NCBI RefSeq assembly: GCF_001019615.1 | Contig: NZ_JNBQ01000012.1 | Coordinates: 1-64,000, forward strand | From: Cellulosimicrobium funkei | GTDB taxonomy: Bacteria; Actinomycetota; Actinomycetes; Actinomycetales; Cellulomonadaceae | Reading direction: 5' to 3' | Length of the DNA: 64,000 nt | Part shown: positions 7,663-16,401 of the stretch, piece after piece | How positions within the stretch are numbered: the first letter of the stretch is position 1 | Layout of the letters: each line of letters starts with the position of its first letter | Notes under the pieces: model-generated | The model's database searches: none | What the model saw: the letters and a program-made list of their open reading frames with translations, nothing else | What the model was told of the DNA's origin: nothing | Program-made: the position numbers and the translations under genes

Positions 7663-9251
7663 CAAACAGCCCTCGGTGCGCCCACTGCGGAGCGGTAGTA
7701 GATCGTCGGGGGACGGACGCGGCGCGCGGCCGAGTCGATGGCCTCCTGAAGACCAGCGACCGCTGCCTTTGCGGCGATGACCGCCTCACGCCTGCGCGCG
7801 ACGTTGTTCAGCTGCTCCTCGGCGGTCTGCGTGTGAGCGTTGGCCGTCGTGTCGACTTCCTTCGGGATCAGCCCGAGTGAGGTCGCGTACGACTCGGCCT
7901 GCTCACGAGTCATGCCGAGTTGCTGTGCGGCCGCGATCAGGCGCTCGCGTCCCTGGTTGATGACCGCGTTGGCCTGCTCCTGAGAGCCGCCGGCCTCGGT
8001 GATCGAGTCCGCGTACTGGAGCGCGCCCTCGGAGATGTCACCGAGCGCACGCAGGTTCTCGCGTCCCGCGGCGGTGTTCTTGTCCCAGCCCGCCTCGGCG
8101 TTCTCCTGCAACTTCGCCGTCGTCTCGTCGAGCGTGTCGAGGAAGTCGAGTTCGGAGTCGATCATTCCGCGGTTGAGTTCCGCGGCCTCCTCCATCGCGG
8201 CGTTGCGCTCCTGCATCGCGTCACGCTGCTTGATGACCTCGACAGTCACGCCCTCTTCAGCGGCGCGCATGTCGTAGGCGACGTCCTCGGCCTCCTGGCG
8301 CTTCTCGATCTCCTTCTCGAGTTCGCTGATCGCGTTCTTGCGCGCCTGGTACTCATCGTTGATCGCAACGGTGTTCGCCTGGTGGCCCTCGGGAACGAGT
8401 TCACGATTGACCTCCTTCAGGCGCTCGACGTACTCCTCAAGCGTCGACGTGTCACCCTCGGAGAACGCGTTGTAGAGGTCCCCGAGCGAGACGCCGGTTC
8501 CCTCAAGCGCGACGTTGAGGTTGTCGAGGTTCGTGATCGCGTCGTCCTGCCAGAACTCCCACGCCTGCTTCGTGTCCTCAATCGCGACAAGCCACTCATC
8601 GAACTTGGCGACGAGGTCCATCTCCGCGAGACGACCACCCGCCTCCTTGAACTCAAGCGCGAGGTCGCCCGTCTCCTCCTTGAGTTCGTTGATCTTGTCG
8701 GCGGCCTCCTGCAACTTGGTCATCGCCAGACCGAGACCCATCGCCGCGATGAGTCCGCCCGCCGCACCGGCCGGACCAAACCCGGCGAACGCCTCGGAAA
8801 GGATCTCTTGGGCCGAGTCCGCGATGCCCTCAAGCGAGCCGTCGAACGACGACGCCGCTTCCTCGGCCGACTGACGCGCGGAGTCCTTGAACTCGTCCGC
8901 GCCCTCCTTCGCCCGGTTGAAACCGTCCTTCGCTGACTTGCCGATCTTGTCTCCGGCGTTGTCCGCGTTCTTCTCGACGTTGTCGAACGCGTCCTTGAAC
9001 TTCCGCTCAAGGTCGCGCGCAGAGTCCTGCGCGTCGTCCACCTTCTCGGTGAACTTGTTGTCGATGTCGCGACCGGCGTCCTTGGCCGCGTCTGCGACGT
9101 CCTCGAACGACTTGTCGACGTCGCCCAGGTCCGCCTTCTCAAGCTTCTCTAGTTCGTCACCGAGAATTTCGAGAGAGTCGGCCGCCTCGTCGGAGCCCTT
9201 CTTAAAATTCCTTGTGTCAAAGTCAATAGCGAACTTGAAACCACCGGCCAC
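7662..9251 (-). CDS. Short tail tape measure protein
   Basis: 529 residues, GTG start, made almost entirely of charged Ala/Glu/Lys/Asp helices (residues 15-150, repeated KDA..D...K..D patterns). A hydrophobic Gly/Ala stretch lies at about 155-180 (FGPAGAAGGLIAAMGLGLAM), followed by a long helical remainder. Tape measure length sets tail length, so this short version predicts a short siphovirus tail. It starts 2 bases after the stop of the upstream gene. Confidence 0.88.
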   Translation of the reverse strand: MAGGFKFAIDFDTRNFKKGSDEAADSLEILGDELEKLEKADLGDVDKSFEDVADAAKDAGRDIDNKFTEKVDDAQDSARDLERKFKDAFDNVEKNADNAGDKIGKSAKDGFNRAKEGADEFKDSARQSAEEAASSFDGSLEGIADSAQEILSEAFAGFGPAGAAGGLIAAMGLGLAMTKLQEAADKINELKEETGDLALEFKEAGGRLAEMDLVAKFDEWLVAIEDTKQAWEFWQDDAITNLDNLNVALEGTGVSLGDLYNAFSEGDTSTLEEYVERLKEVNRELVPEGHQANTVAINDEYQARKNAISELEKEIEKRQEAEDVAYDMRAAEEGVTVEVIKQRDAMQERNAAMEEAAELNRGMIDSELDFLDTLDETTAKLQENAEAGWDKNTAAGRENLRALGDISEGALQYADSITEAGGSQEQANAVINQGRERLIAAAQQLGMTREQAESYATSLGLIPKEVDTTANAHTQTAEEQLNNVARRREAVIAAKAAVAGLQEAIDSAARRVRPPTIYYRSAVGAPRAV

Positions 9252-9252
9252 G

Positions 9253-9759
9253 TCAGGCTCCCTTCTTCAGTGCTTCGAATACGAGTCGGATTGCGTTCTG
9301 CGACCAGAGCGCGAAGATGCGCGGCGCGGTCGCCGCTACGGCGGGGTACAGGACACGCCCGCCCTTGGTCTTCTGCGGGAGTTGCCGCTTGGTCTTGCGG
9401 ATCACCTGGTGGCGCTTGCCCTTGGGTGACGTGCGTGAGTAAGCGACGCGCTCGTGGCGGTTGGCTCCGAACTCGAACGCGCGCCACGACTCGGAGGGCA
9501 CCAGGCCACCTGAGAGCGCGCGGGAGGACGTGGCGGCTGCGAGATACGGACGCGCGCCCGTCGCGACTCTGGCGCCCTTCTGGAGGACTCTGGCGTCCAT
9601 CGGGTGACCCGACCGCTCAGCGACCTCGCCCTGCCATATCTCGTTCAGGACCCCGCGCGCCTGAGCGTTGATGTCCTTGCGCAGGTCCGCGTCGACGCGA
9701 CGGAGCGCGTACGACGCGGCGCGCGCCTCACGAATCCCGTCGACGCGGACCCGGCTCAT
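9253..9759 (-). CDS. Head-tail connector / tail assembly protein (HK97 gp10-like)
   Basis: A 168-residue strongly basic protein. The N-terminal helical part (REARAASYALRRVDADLRKDINAQARGVL) is followed by HPMDARVLQKGARVATGARPYLAAAT and a C-terminal PAVAATAPRIFALWSQNAIR. The pattern matches small proteins that appear beside the tail genes of actinophages and resemble HK97 gp10. Unusually it lies between the major tail protein and the tape measure, where a tail chaperone is commonly found. No frameshifted chaperone pair is visible here. Confidence 0.65.
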   Translation of the reverse strand: MSRVRVDGIREARAASYALRRVDADLRKDINAQARGVLNEIWQGEVAERSGHPMDARVLQKGARVATGARPYLAAATSSRALSGGLVPSESWRAFEFGANRHERVAYSRTSPKGKRHQVIRKTKRQLPQKTKGGRVLYPAVAATAPRIFALWSQNAIRLVFEALKKGA

Positions 9760-10184
9760 CAGGAGATGACCGGCTTACCGTTCACGCCGAGCGTGACCGA
9801 GGTCGTCGCGTAGGCGTTGACCGTGCCGCCGATGGCACCCGGCGCGGCAACCAGCTTCGCCGTGACCGTCGTCGTCCCAGCGGAGCGAGGCTTGAAGACC
9901 ACGCTCAGTTCCGCACCCTCGTTGTTGAAGAGGTACTTGCTGAGAGAATCCGTGGTCTCCCAATCCTGAACGTAATTGATGACGCACGTCCACGTGGCGG
10001 TCGAGACGTCGGTGTGAGTGTTCGAGCCGAGGCCCGTCCACGTCACGGATGACGTGGTCGGCGTGAAGGTGACCGCGTCGATGTGCTTCTTGAAGTCCGG
10101 GCTGGTGCCGGAAGGTGCGCCCGAGAGTGACGAGATGAAAGTCACGTCCTTGAGTACGAGCGGCTTAACGTCGATGACTGGCAT
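9759..10184 (-). CDS. Major tail protein
   Basis: A 141-residue beta-rich, Thr/Ser/Val-rich protein starting MPVIDVKPLVLKDVTFISS. It has alternating strands typical of tail-tube subunits (VTWTGLGSNTHTDVSTATWTCVINYVQDW...LFNNEGAELSVVFKPRSAGTTTVTAKLVA). It overlaps its neighbours by TAATG and TGATG. Position between the connector genes and the tape measure supports the tube-subunit role. Confidence 0.8.
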   Translation of the reverse strand: MPVIDVKPLVLKDVTFISSLSGAPSGTSPDFKKHIDAVTFTPTTSSVTWTGLGSNTHTDVSTATWTCVINYVQDWETTDSLSKYLFNNEGAELSVVFKPRSAGTTTVTAKLVAAPGAIGGTVNAYATTSVTLGVNGKPVIS

Positions 10185-10543
10185 TACTCTGTTTCCTTCT
10201 TAAGCGGAAGAGTGAGTGAGATTTCGTAGCCGTGGACCTTGTCTCCGAAGACGGAGCGGGTTGCGGTCCCGGTAATTGAGGGGAGGCCGTCCAACGCGGC
10301 GAGGAGGTCAAAGACCGTGTCGTCTAGGGCGTCCTCGGCTCGCTTGTAGTCCTCGTAAGGAACGACGAGCGAGAGCGTCAGGCCGACCTGGAAGAGGCCG
10401 ACCGTCAGACCCCACTCAATGGAGTTCTGGGTGACGTAGACGGTCGGCGCCGTGATCGCAGCCGCGTTCGCAGGTGCGTAGTCCTCAACCTTCAGGTCCG
10501 TGTTCTCGCGGAGGAACGCGACAACCTCAGTGCGGGCGCTCAT
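10184..10543 (-). CDS. Tail terminator-like protein
   Basis: A 119-residue protein starting MSARTEVVAFLRENTDLKVEDYAP. The layout fits a lambda gpU-type tail terminator: an N-terminal helix that positions a C-terminal beta sheet (WGLTVGLFQVGLTLSLVVPYED...YEISLTLPLKKETE). It sits directly upstream of the major tail protein. The start is in ATGA overlap with the connector stop. Confidence 0.65.
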   Translation of the reverse strand: MSARTEVVAFLRENTDLKVEDYAPANAAAITAPTVYVTQNSIEWGLTVGLFQVGLTLSLVVPYEDYKRAEDALDDTVFDLLAALDGLPSITGTATRSVFGDKVHGYEISLTLPLKKETE

Positions 10544-10899
10544 GAACGCGCTCCGAAGTAGAACGAGCCCGGACGCTTCGGACGAAGAAGGTCCTTGACG
10601 GTCCAGTCCATCGGGAAGACCGTGACGGTGAATCCGTCCGGGCCCACCTGATCGGCGTCACCGGCCTTGCCGGAGCGCCACAGCGCACGGGCCTGCATGA
10701 CCTGCGCCATGAGATGGCGCTCCTCGAGTTCTGGACCCTCGTAGTCGGCAGGGATTCCGACGAACGCCGCGCACTGCTGGACGGCGGCCACCAGGTAGGA
10801 GCCCAACTCAAACTCGTCCATGCGCGCGGCCTCGGGCCAGAGTCGATAGACGTACTCGAAGTCAGGGACCCACCCGATGAAGCCGTCGTCCGGGAACAT
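10540..10899 (-). CDS. Head-tail adaptor/connector protein
   Basis: A 119-residue acidic protein starting MFPDDGFIGWVPDFEYVYRLWPEAAR. It is largely helical at first (EFELGSYLVAAVQQCAAFVG, HLMAQVMQARALWRSG), as in HK97 gp6-type adaptors. It sits directly after the capsid gene, sharing a TGATG overlap with the capsid stop. It is assigned by position and helical content. Confidence 0.65.
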   Translation of the reverse strand: MFPDDGFIGWVPDFEYVYRLWPEAARMDEFELGSYLVAAVQQCAAFVGIPADYEGPELEERHLMAQVMQARALWRSGKAGDADQVGPDGFTVTVFPMDWTVKDLLRPKRPGSFYFGARS

Positions 10900-12422
10900 C
10901 AGACCACCGAGACGATTCCGCGACCCGTGTAGAGCAGCGCGTAGTAGCCGTACAGTGCCTCGTCGATACCGGCGTGAGCGACGTCGAGAGCGTTCACGCG
11001 GATCGGGGAGCCTGGGAGCTCGAAGAGCGTCAGGGACTCACGAGCGCCGACGAGGACCTTGCCCTGAAGGGCAGCGGCCGAGGACGGTACGACCGTGAAG
11101 CCGAGCGAGTTGCCGGACTCCAGGCCGAACGCGCTGGACAGGTACTCGAAGACGTTGTCCTTCGGGGTGAGGAGCAGCGAGCGGTAGAGGTCCGAGCCGA
11201 CGACCGCGAAGGTCGGAACGATGTCCTGGCCGAGCAGGTCGAGCGCACCGTCAACGATCTTGGTAGCGGTGGCGTTCATGCCCGCTGGAACGGTGCCGCC
11301 GGTCACGACCGTTGCCGAAGCGCTGATCTTGTTGAGGACCTTCGCGTCGATCTTGCGTGCGTAGTCGTCCGTTGCGTGGCGGAAGAACGACGAGATGAAC
11401 GCCGACTCACCGAAGTCCACGAACTCGCGGTCAAGCTTCCAGCCACCCGCGAGGCGCTGAGCGTTGACCTCGACGGACTCCGTAGAGACGCCCGAGGTCG
11501 GGACCTCTGCCGGGAAGCCCGCGTAGTCGTCTACGGTCGGCGTCTCCACGAACTTCCAGCCGACTGCCTTGCGGCTCGTGAGGCTGGCGTGCGAGACGAG
11601 CGGAGCGAAGCGCTGCGAGAAGGAGCGTCCGTCCCAGAGTTCTCCGAGGAACTGCGGCTGCGTGATGTCGTCGTAGACGTCACCGATGCCGATGTTCTCA
11701 AGAGCAGCGGTCAGCTTGTTCTCCTGGCCGCTCTTGTGGTGGCTCGCAACGAGTTCTGCGAATCCCTTGATGTTGACCGGTGCGTCGGTCTTGTCCTGGT
11801 TGACGTTCTTCGACGCCACCAGGAGTTCCTGTGGTGCAACTGCGTTGTCCACGTTCACTTCCTGTTCTGTGTTGGTGTCGTCGGCGGACGCCTCAGACGT
11901 TGGTGCGGAAAGGGCCTCCGGGGTCACCGAAACGGGGTCGTTTTCAGACGCGGGATCGGGGTTACCGGAGGGGTCTAGGTCGCCGCAGTCGGATGCGACG
12001 AGTTGCGCGCTCGGGAAGGCGGGAGTCACGACGAATCCCGCTCCGGTGAGGTCACCCGCGAGCAGCGCGCCAGCGCGAATGACCGGGTTCTCGATCTCGA
12101 CGGAGATGCCCGTTCGCAGGCCCTCTGCGATCTCGGCAAGAAGGTCGTTGCCCGCCGTGTTGGCGACGACGCGGACCGAGGCGGTGAGACCCTCCTCCGT
12201 CTCCTCGACCGATACGAAGCGTCCGACCGGACGAGTCGGGTCGTGCTCGAGGTTCGCCGTCAGAGTCGTGGCGTCCTCCGGCCAGGAGACCGAGCCGGCC
12301 GAGGCCGTGATCGCGCCCGCGGACGTCCGTCCGGTCTCTCCGAAGGGGAGCAACAGATAGCGCACTACTCTGCTATCCGCACTAGCGGTGATGAGTTGGC
12401 CCTGGGCCTTGAGAGTGGTCAT
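10899..12422 (-). CDS. Fused capsid maturation protease and major capsid protein
   Basis: One 507-residue reading frame covers two normally separate proteins. Residues 1-150 look like a prohead protease (RYLLLPFGETGRTSAGAITASAG, LEHDPTRPVGRFVSVEETEEGLTASVRV, GLRTGISVEI). Residues 150-215 are an acidic Ser/Glu/Pro linker suited to a scaffold and cleavage region. Residues 220-507 have the HK97-fold capsid pattern (QFLGELWDGRSFSQRFAPLV, GWKFVETPTVDDYAGFPAEVPTSG, ATDDYARKIDAKVLNKI, RSLLLTPKDNVFEYLSSAFG). Protease-capsid fusions are known from very small actinophages of about 15 kb. The ATG 12422 starts 2 bases after the portal stop. Confidence 0.88.
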   Translation of the reverse strand: MTTLKAQGQLITASADSRVVRYLLLPFGETGRTSAGAITASAGSVSWPEDATTLTANLEHDPTRPVGRFVSVEETEEGLTASVRVVANTAGNDLLAEIAEGLRTGISVEIENPVIRAGALLAGDLTGAGFVVTPAFPSAQLVASDCGDLDPSGNPDPASENDPVSVTPEALSAPTSEASADDTNTEQEVNVDNAVAPQELLVASKNVNQDKTDAPVNIKGFAELVASHHKSGQENKLTAALENIGIGDVYDDITQPQFLGELWDGRSFSQRFAPLVSHASLTSRKAVGWKFVETPTVDDYAGFPAEVPTSGVSTESVEVNAQRLAGGWKLDREFVDFGESAFISSFFRHATDDYARKIDAKVLNKISASATVVTGGTVPAGMNATATKIVDGALDLLGQDIVPTFAVVGSDLYRSLLLTPKDNVFEYLSSAFGLESGNSLGFTVVPSSAAALQGKVLVGARESLTLFELPGSPIRVNALDVAHAGIDEALYGYYALLYTGRGIVSVV

Positions 12423-12424
12423 GG

Positions 12425-13489
12425 TCAGTCCTGTACTGAGGTGTTAACCGCGGAGGAAAGGTCGAACTGCACGTAGGTGCCGCGCGGGACGCAGTCGTCC
12501 ATGGAGAGGCGAGACGTGATCGCCTCAGCCCAGAAGGCGAGGCCGGTGTTCGCGAACCACTCGGCGCTCTGTGTCTTGTTCTCGTACGTCAGGGAGGACG
12601 TGTTGCCCGTCGCGACGGCGGTGTCGATGACGTTGGAGGGGATGCCGAGCAGCTGAGCGATTTCCACGCCGAGCGCGTTCGAGACCTCCACGAAGAGGTC
12701 GACCTTGATGTCACCGCGCTCGCGAATCTCGATGCCCGGCTTAGTGACGACGACGGAGCCGTTCGCGGACCTCAGGGCCTCGACGTAGTTCTTCTGGATC
12801 CCGACGATCTCTTCCTCGTCAAGCTGCGCGTCGTCGGTGATGTGGAGTTCCGTGACCGCCGAGGGGTTGCGGAGACGCTGCGAGCGGGTCGCCTGAGCGT
12901 CGCGGGCCGCGCGGATGGTGCGGGCGCCGATCGTCAGCAGTCCGCCCGGGATCGGGCCGGAGAAGAGGATGACGTCCAGGACGTCGACGTTCTCGTTGTC
13001 GATGAGGATTTCGCCCTGCGCGTTGAGGTCCCAGCGCTCGAACGGAACCCGAGCGGCGTCCGTGATCTGACCGTCCGTGCCGCGCGCGACCTTCCAAAGA
13101 GACGAGCCGTAGAAGAGCAGGTCATCGACGGTGTACATCAAGCGGTACTGCGGAGCGAGGTTGCCGTTCGTGCGGTAGAGCCAGGTGGGCTGGTTCGCGA
13201 GCGGGGTGCCGTCCTTCTTGGCCTGGAGCGGCAGGCGGGCGATGGTGCCTGAGATGAGGTTTCGCGCGGCGGCGACAGCCGGAATCTGCATGGCCTCGCC
13301 CTGCGAGAGCGGGAGCCAGGAGGCGTCTCCGAGGATGTCCGGGAGGACGATCGTCGCGAGGTTGTTCGGGGTCGAGGAGGCAAGCGGAAGGCCCCCCATG
13401 CCGTAGGTGGGTACTACGCCCTGGGGGGCCGTCGCGTGGGTAGCGGTAAGTGCGGCATCAACAACGCTGTTACGTGTGAAGAGCCCCAC
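12425..13489 (-). CDS. Phage portal protein
   Basis: A 354-residue portal, short for the family. Recognisable pieces are MQIPAVAAARNLISGTIARLPLQ (about residues 67-90), the stem/wing region (TVDDLLFYGSSLWKV) and the clip-to-crown helix region with LLGIPSNVIDTAVATGNTSSLTYENKTQSAEWF near residues 275-310. The portal forms the DNA channel at the capsid vertex. GTG start with ggcgga upstream. This gene begins a new transcriptional block, with the terminator at 13581 and an inverted repeat at 13509 between it and the terminase. Confidence 0.9.
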   Translation of the reverse strand: MGLFTRNSVVDAALTATHATAPQGVVPTYGMGGLPLASSTPNNLATIVLPDILGDASWLPLSQGEAMQIPAVAAARNLISGTIARLPLQAKKDGTPLANQPTWLYRTNGNLAPQYRLMYTVDDLLFYGSSLWKVARGTDGQITDAARVPFERWDLNAQGEILIDNENVDVLDVILFSGPIPGGLLTIGARTIRAARDAQATRSQRLRNPSAVTELHITDDAQLDEEEIVGIQKNYVEALRSANGSVVVTKPGIEIRERGDIKVDLFVEVSNALGVEIAQLLGIPSNVIDTAVATGNTSSLTYENKTQSAEWFANTGLAFWAEAITSRLSMDDCVPRGTYVQFDLSSAVNTSVQD

Positions 13490-13508
13490 TTAAAATCCGC
13501 CTGTCATG

Positions 13509-13539
13509 ACCCGATACTTGGATAGATCAATTTTATCGG
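13509..13539 (-). promoter_or_regulatory. Inverted repeat in the AT-rich portal promoter region
   Basis: CCCGATA (13509-13515) is mirrored by TATCGGG (13533-13539) around an AT-rich centre that includes TTGATC on the minus strand. It lies between the terminase terminator and the portal start, the only AT-rich gap inside the structural genes. A late promoter with operator is a reasonable reading, but no clean -35/-10 pair could be fixed. Confidence 0.4.
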
Positions 13540-13580
13540 GATTTCTAGGCCGACTGCATTCACACAATGCACAAGTGAAA

Positions 13581-13611
13581 GCCCCGCCGGGCAACCTTGT
13601 TCCGGCGGGGC
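13581..13611 (-). terminator. Terminator after the terminase gene
   Basis: On the minus strand GCCCCGCCGG / CCGGCGGGGC form a 10-bp stem with an 11-base loop, followed by TTTC. It lies 28 bases after the terminase stop and splits the minus-strand genes into two transcription units. Confidence 0.8.
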
Positions 13612-13638
13612 GAGGGTTTGATCACCTATTCGATTGTA

Positions 13639-15075
13639 TTACGTGTATGCGTTCGGAATGACACCGATGCTCGATTTCGTGTTGTTCTCGAACTCGAACA
13701 GCGCCATTGCCGCCGCACGTACGGGCGTGATGTCGCCCTTTGAGCGGGAGAACCCGAACCAGCGCCCGCGCTCCGCCGACTCGCGCCACTGGAGACAGTC
13801 CGCCGCAGCGTTGAGTCCCGGCTGGTTGGGGTGTTCGAGGTCTCCGGCGTGGACCTGTCGGACGAACGCGGCCTGCCCTGCCTGGACGTCCTTTGAGTTG
13901 ACCGGCTTCACACGGTTCTTCACCTTGGAACGTTCGAGCGTGCGAGCGGGGTCCAGGTTCGCGCCGACCGCGTCGTACATCAGGCGGGCCTTCGGGTACT
14001 TCACGAGGAGGTCGTTCGCGGTCTTGGCGAGCCAGTTCGTCCCCGGCTTGTGCTCGGTGAGAGAGACGCGCGCGACACCGTTCTTGTCGCGCCAGGCTGC
14101 GACGAGTGCGGCGGACGACGACTGCGGGTGAACGTCGAACGCCAGCACGAAGCGGTCCGTGTCCGGCAGGGCCAACTCTCCCGCGCACTCCTCCCAGCGG
14201 TCCGGGTCGATGGCGCGGTCGTGCGCTGCCTTGGGCCAGTAGCCGAGATACTCCACCATGAACGCCGGGAGCGGCATCAGCTCGAAGCGCTCACGGACGA
14301 TCTCGATGTCCACGAGGCCACAGGCGAGTCCGGGGTGGCAGCGCCACCAGACGTCCTCTGAGGCGGGGTCGTCCTCCTCTCCCATGCCGTAGTCGAGTGC
14401 TCCGGTGCCTCTCTTGCCTTCCTGGGCCGCGACGATGGAGTCCCACAGCAGTCCGGTACGGCTGGGCGCGGGTGTCCCGCTGATGATGACCTGGCCCATC
14501 TGGCGCGTGTCCATGAGGGGCAGGGCTCCTTGAACGAGCGCGTCGGAGACCTCAGGTCCGTACTCGCCGGCCTCGTCGAACCAGAGTGCGTCCGCCGCCG
14601 CTCCTCGGAACGCGGACGCGTTCGGGGGTCGACGCTCCCAGCGAGACCCGTTCGAGAACAGGATCATCTCGCCGCCGTTCGACCAGCGCGTCTCCCAGAG
14701 TCCGAGCGTTCCGTCCGGGTCGACGGCGTCCAGGATGTACATGATTTCGCGGAGCGCGGTCGACGCGCGGGAGCCGTCCTGCGCCGTGCTGATCACGCGG
14801 TAACCCGGCGTCGAGAGGCAGCGACCGAGGAGCGTCGAAGCGATCGACGTTGTCTTGGTCGAGCGTCGCGCGAACTGGATGGCGACACGGCGATAGAGCG
14901 GACGTCCGTCCTCGCGCCGCGCCTCCAGGAGCGAGCCGACCTGGCGGCCCTGGGGCTTCAGATCGAGTCCGAGGTGCTTCGCGCCGAGTTCGGGCGCATC
15001 TAGCGGCACGTCGTCCGGGACGGCGGACATGTACCGCGGTATTGCCCTGAATTCGGGCGCGATTAGCGTGCTCAT
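13639..15075 (-). CDS. Terminase large subunit
   Basis: 478 residues. The DNA-packaging motor ATPase has a deviant Walker A (ARRSTKTTS, about 69-77), a Walker B (ALWFDEAGE, about 163-171) and a coupling motif region (IISGTPAP). The C-terminal RNase H-like nuclease starts at FVLAFDVHPQ, with a second acidic site near LMYDAVGAN. No small terminase gene was recognised next to it; the HNH gene just upstream may take part in cutting, as in other HNH-terminase pairs. ATG start at 15075. Confidence 0.92.
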   Translation of the reverse strand: MSTLIAPEFRAIPRYMSAVPDDVPLDAPELGAKHLGLDLKPQGRQVGSLLEARREDGRPLYRRVAIQFARRSTKTTSIASTLLGRCLSTPGYRVISTAQDGSRASTALREIMYILDAVDPDGTLGLWETRWSNGGEMILFSNGSRWERRPPNASAFRGAAADALWFDEAGEYGPEVSDALVQGALPLMDTRQMGQVIISGTPAPSRTGLLWDSIVAAQEGKRGTGALDYGMGEEDDPASEDVWWRCHPGLACGLVDIEIVRERFELMPLPAFMVEYLGYWPKAAHDRAIDPDRWEECAGELALPDTDRFVLAFDVHPQSSSAALVAAWRDKNGVARVSLTEHKPGTNWLAKTANDLLVKYPKARLMYDAVGANLDPARTLERSKVKNRVKPVNSKDVQAGQAAFVRQVHAGDLEHPNQPGLNAAADCLQWRESAERGRWFGFSRSKGDITPVRAAAMALFEFENNTKSSIGVIPNAYT

Positions 15076-15196
15076 TTGGTGCCTATTCTGGACCGCTTTT
15101 CCACATCGTGGAATAGAGAGAGAAAGTTAACGGAAGTCGCGAGGGTTGTCGTGCATTCTAAAAAGGATGCGTGCGACTCGTCGCGTTGCGTTCGCA

Positions 15197-15478
15197 TCAC
15201 AGGTCGAGCAGTCTTTGATCCGAGTCCGCGCGTGTGTTCGCGCGTCGACTCTGTTGACCGAGTGCTTGACCTGCTCGCATGTTGCAGCGCGGATGCGACG
15301 GCCACGTGTTGTTCACGTCGTTCGGCGCTCCGCCTTTCGAGCGCGGAACCAGGTGATCGACGTGGAAGTTGTCCGCCGTGACCGGACCCCCGCACTTCGA
15401 GCAGGGCAGCGGACCAGCTGCGAGCCTCGCCGCCCAGTGCGCGCGCAGCCTGCGTACGTCGTACCCGACGCCGCTCAT
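15197..15478 (-). CDS. HNH endonuclease
   Basis: 93 residues from ATG 15478, starting MSGVGYDVRRLRAHW. The HNH/zinc layout is complete: CSKCGG (about 27-32), the DNA-cleaving FHVDHLVPRSKGG (about 39-51), then NDVNNTWPSHPRCNMRAG. Phage HNH proteins placed before the large terminase are often required for packaging cleavage. The start overlaps the stop of the upstream gene in ATGA. A longer open frame upstream is an artefact of the neighbouring gene. Confidence 0.9.
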   Translation of the reverse strand: MSGVGYDVRRLRAHWAARLAAGPLPCSKCGGPVTADNFHVDHLVPRSKGGAPNDVNNTWPSHPRCNMRAGQALGQQSRRANTRADSDQRLLDL

Positions 15479-15753
15479 CGCTCGGCCTCCGCCGCGCACA
15501 GCGGGCAGCGGTCCGGGGCCGAGACCCCGCGCTTCGTGTGGTACCTCGTGTGCGTGGACTTGGTCCACGTGTCCGGCGTCGGCTCCGTCTTCGGAGCCCA
15601 GCCCTGCTCGATGTGGTCCGCGCACCACCACCAGCCGACAGCCGAGGGGCGGAAGCAGCGCATACAAGGGCGGTACGGCTCGACCCTGCCTGTCCGCCCG
15701 GCCTCAGGCTCTACGCCTCTCTCAGCGGCACCTCGTGATCCTGGCGCCGTCAT
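15475..15753 (-). CDS. Small Cys/Trp-rich phage protein, probable zinc binder
   Basis: 92 residues, starting MTAPGSRGAAERGVEPEAG. It has CMRC (about 31-34) and WWWCADH (about 41-47), and ends with CPLC near residue 84, so three or four metal sites are possible. No family is recognised. It is linked to its neighbours by ATGA overlaps on both sides. Confidence 0.7.
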   Translation of the reverse strand: MTAPGSRGAAERGVEPEAGRTGRVEPYRPCMRCFRPSAVGWWWCADHIEQGWAPKTEPTPDTWTKSTHTRYHTKRGVSAPDRCPLCAAEAER

Positions 15754-15854
15754 TCGTCCGACTCCGCGAGGTAGCGCTCGATCTCCGCGATGAACTCGTC
15801 GTCCTCGCGAGACCACCACGACCCGATCTCGTCGTTCCAGTAGACCGCGCTCAT
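15750..15854 (-). CDS. Tiny acidic phage protein
   Basis: 34 residues, starting MSAVYWNDEIGSWWSREDDEF and ending ESDE. ATG at 15854. Both ends overlap the adjacent genes in ATGA, which is the support for coding. Function unknown. Confidence 0.6.
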   Translation of the reverse strand: MSAVYWNDEIGSWWSREDDEFIAEIERYLAESDE

Positions 15855-16066
15855 CGCTGCTCCAACGAGTCCGCGATTCGCTCAAGCGCGTCCGCTGTCC
15901 GCTTCTGCTGCTGGTACATCCCCTGCGTCCAGGTGAACGCCGCCTGCTCGATCGCGAGCCGTTCCTCTGTCGCCTTCGCGAGACGCTGAATCGCGGTGTA
16001 CACGTCGTCGATGTCCGCCTGGAAGTGGACCTGCTGGCCGTCCGGGTCCGTGTAGTACGCCATCAT
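15851..16066 (-). CDS. Small helical phage protein of unknown function
   Basis: About 71 residues from ATG 16066 (ATG 16063 is equally possible and gives the usual ATGA-type overlap). It starts MMAYYTDPDGQQVHFQADID and continues as amphipathic helix (AIQRLAKATEERLAIEQAAF, QQKRTADALERIADSLEQR). No domain recognised. Confidence 0.65.
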   Translation of the reverse strand: MMAYYTDPDGQQVHFQADIDDVYTAIQRLAKATEERLAIEQAAFTWTQGMYQQQKRTADALERIADSLEQR

Positions 16067-16371
16067 CGGACCTCGATCTCGTCCGTCGTGAGGAGGAACT
16101 GTCCGGACCGTTCGCCCGTGAACGGGTCCGTGTACTTGACGAGACGTGGACCGTCTTTGTCCTCGTCCCAGATCGCGCGCTCGACCTCGATGGTCGTGCC
16201 GCTCCACCTAATCGCGCTCACGTGGTTCGGGTCGTACCCGAGGTCCATGCACAGCTGCTTGACGATGTCTCGTGTGTTCTTGTTCTTGTTCGTGCTCAAC
16301 TTCTCGCCCGTTTCTCGTCCGGCCAGCCTTGTGCTGACCGGTGGGCGTCTCTGTGTCGTTGATCGGGGCAT
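16063..16371 (-). CDS. Small phage early protein of unknown function
   Basis: Core sequence NTRDIVKQLCMDLGYDPNHV...GTTIEVERAIWDEDKDGPRLVKYTDPFTGERSGQF. The first half looks helical and the second half beta. ATG 16371 follows a good gagggg and gives 102 residues. A TTG at 16299 would give 78 residues beginning MSTNKNKNTRD and would exclude the less conserved-looking Arg/Pro-rich lead. It ends within the start of the next gene. Confidence 0.6.
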   Translation of the reverse strand: MPRSTTQRRPPVSTRLAGRETGEKLSTNKNKNTRDIVKQLCMDLGYDPNHVSAIRWSGTTIEVERAIWDEDKDGPRLVKYTDPFTGERSGQFLLTTDEIEVR

Positions 16372-16401
16372 CTGGCCCCTCGTCGTTCCAGATGGTCTAC
16401 A

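Noticed and set aside
9253-9759. Programmed frameshift in tail assembly chaperones
   Set aside because: No overlapping second frame or slippery sequence seen between the major tail and tape measure genes.
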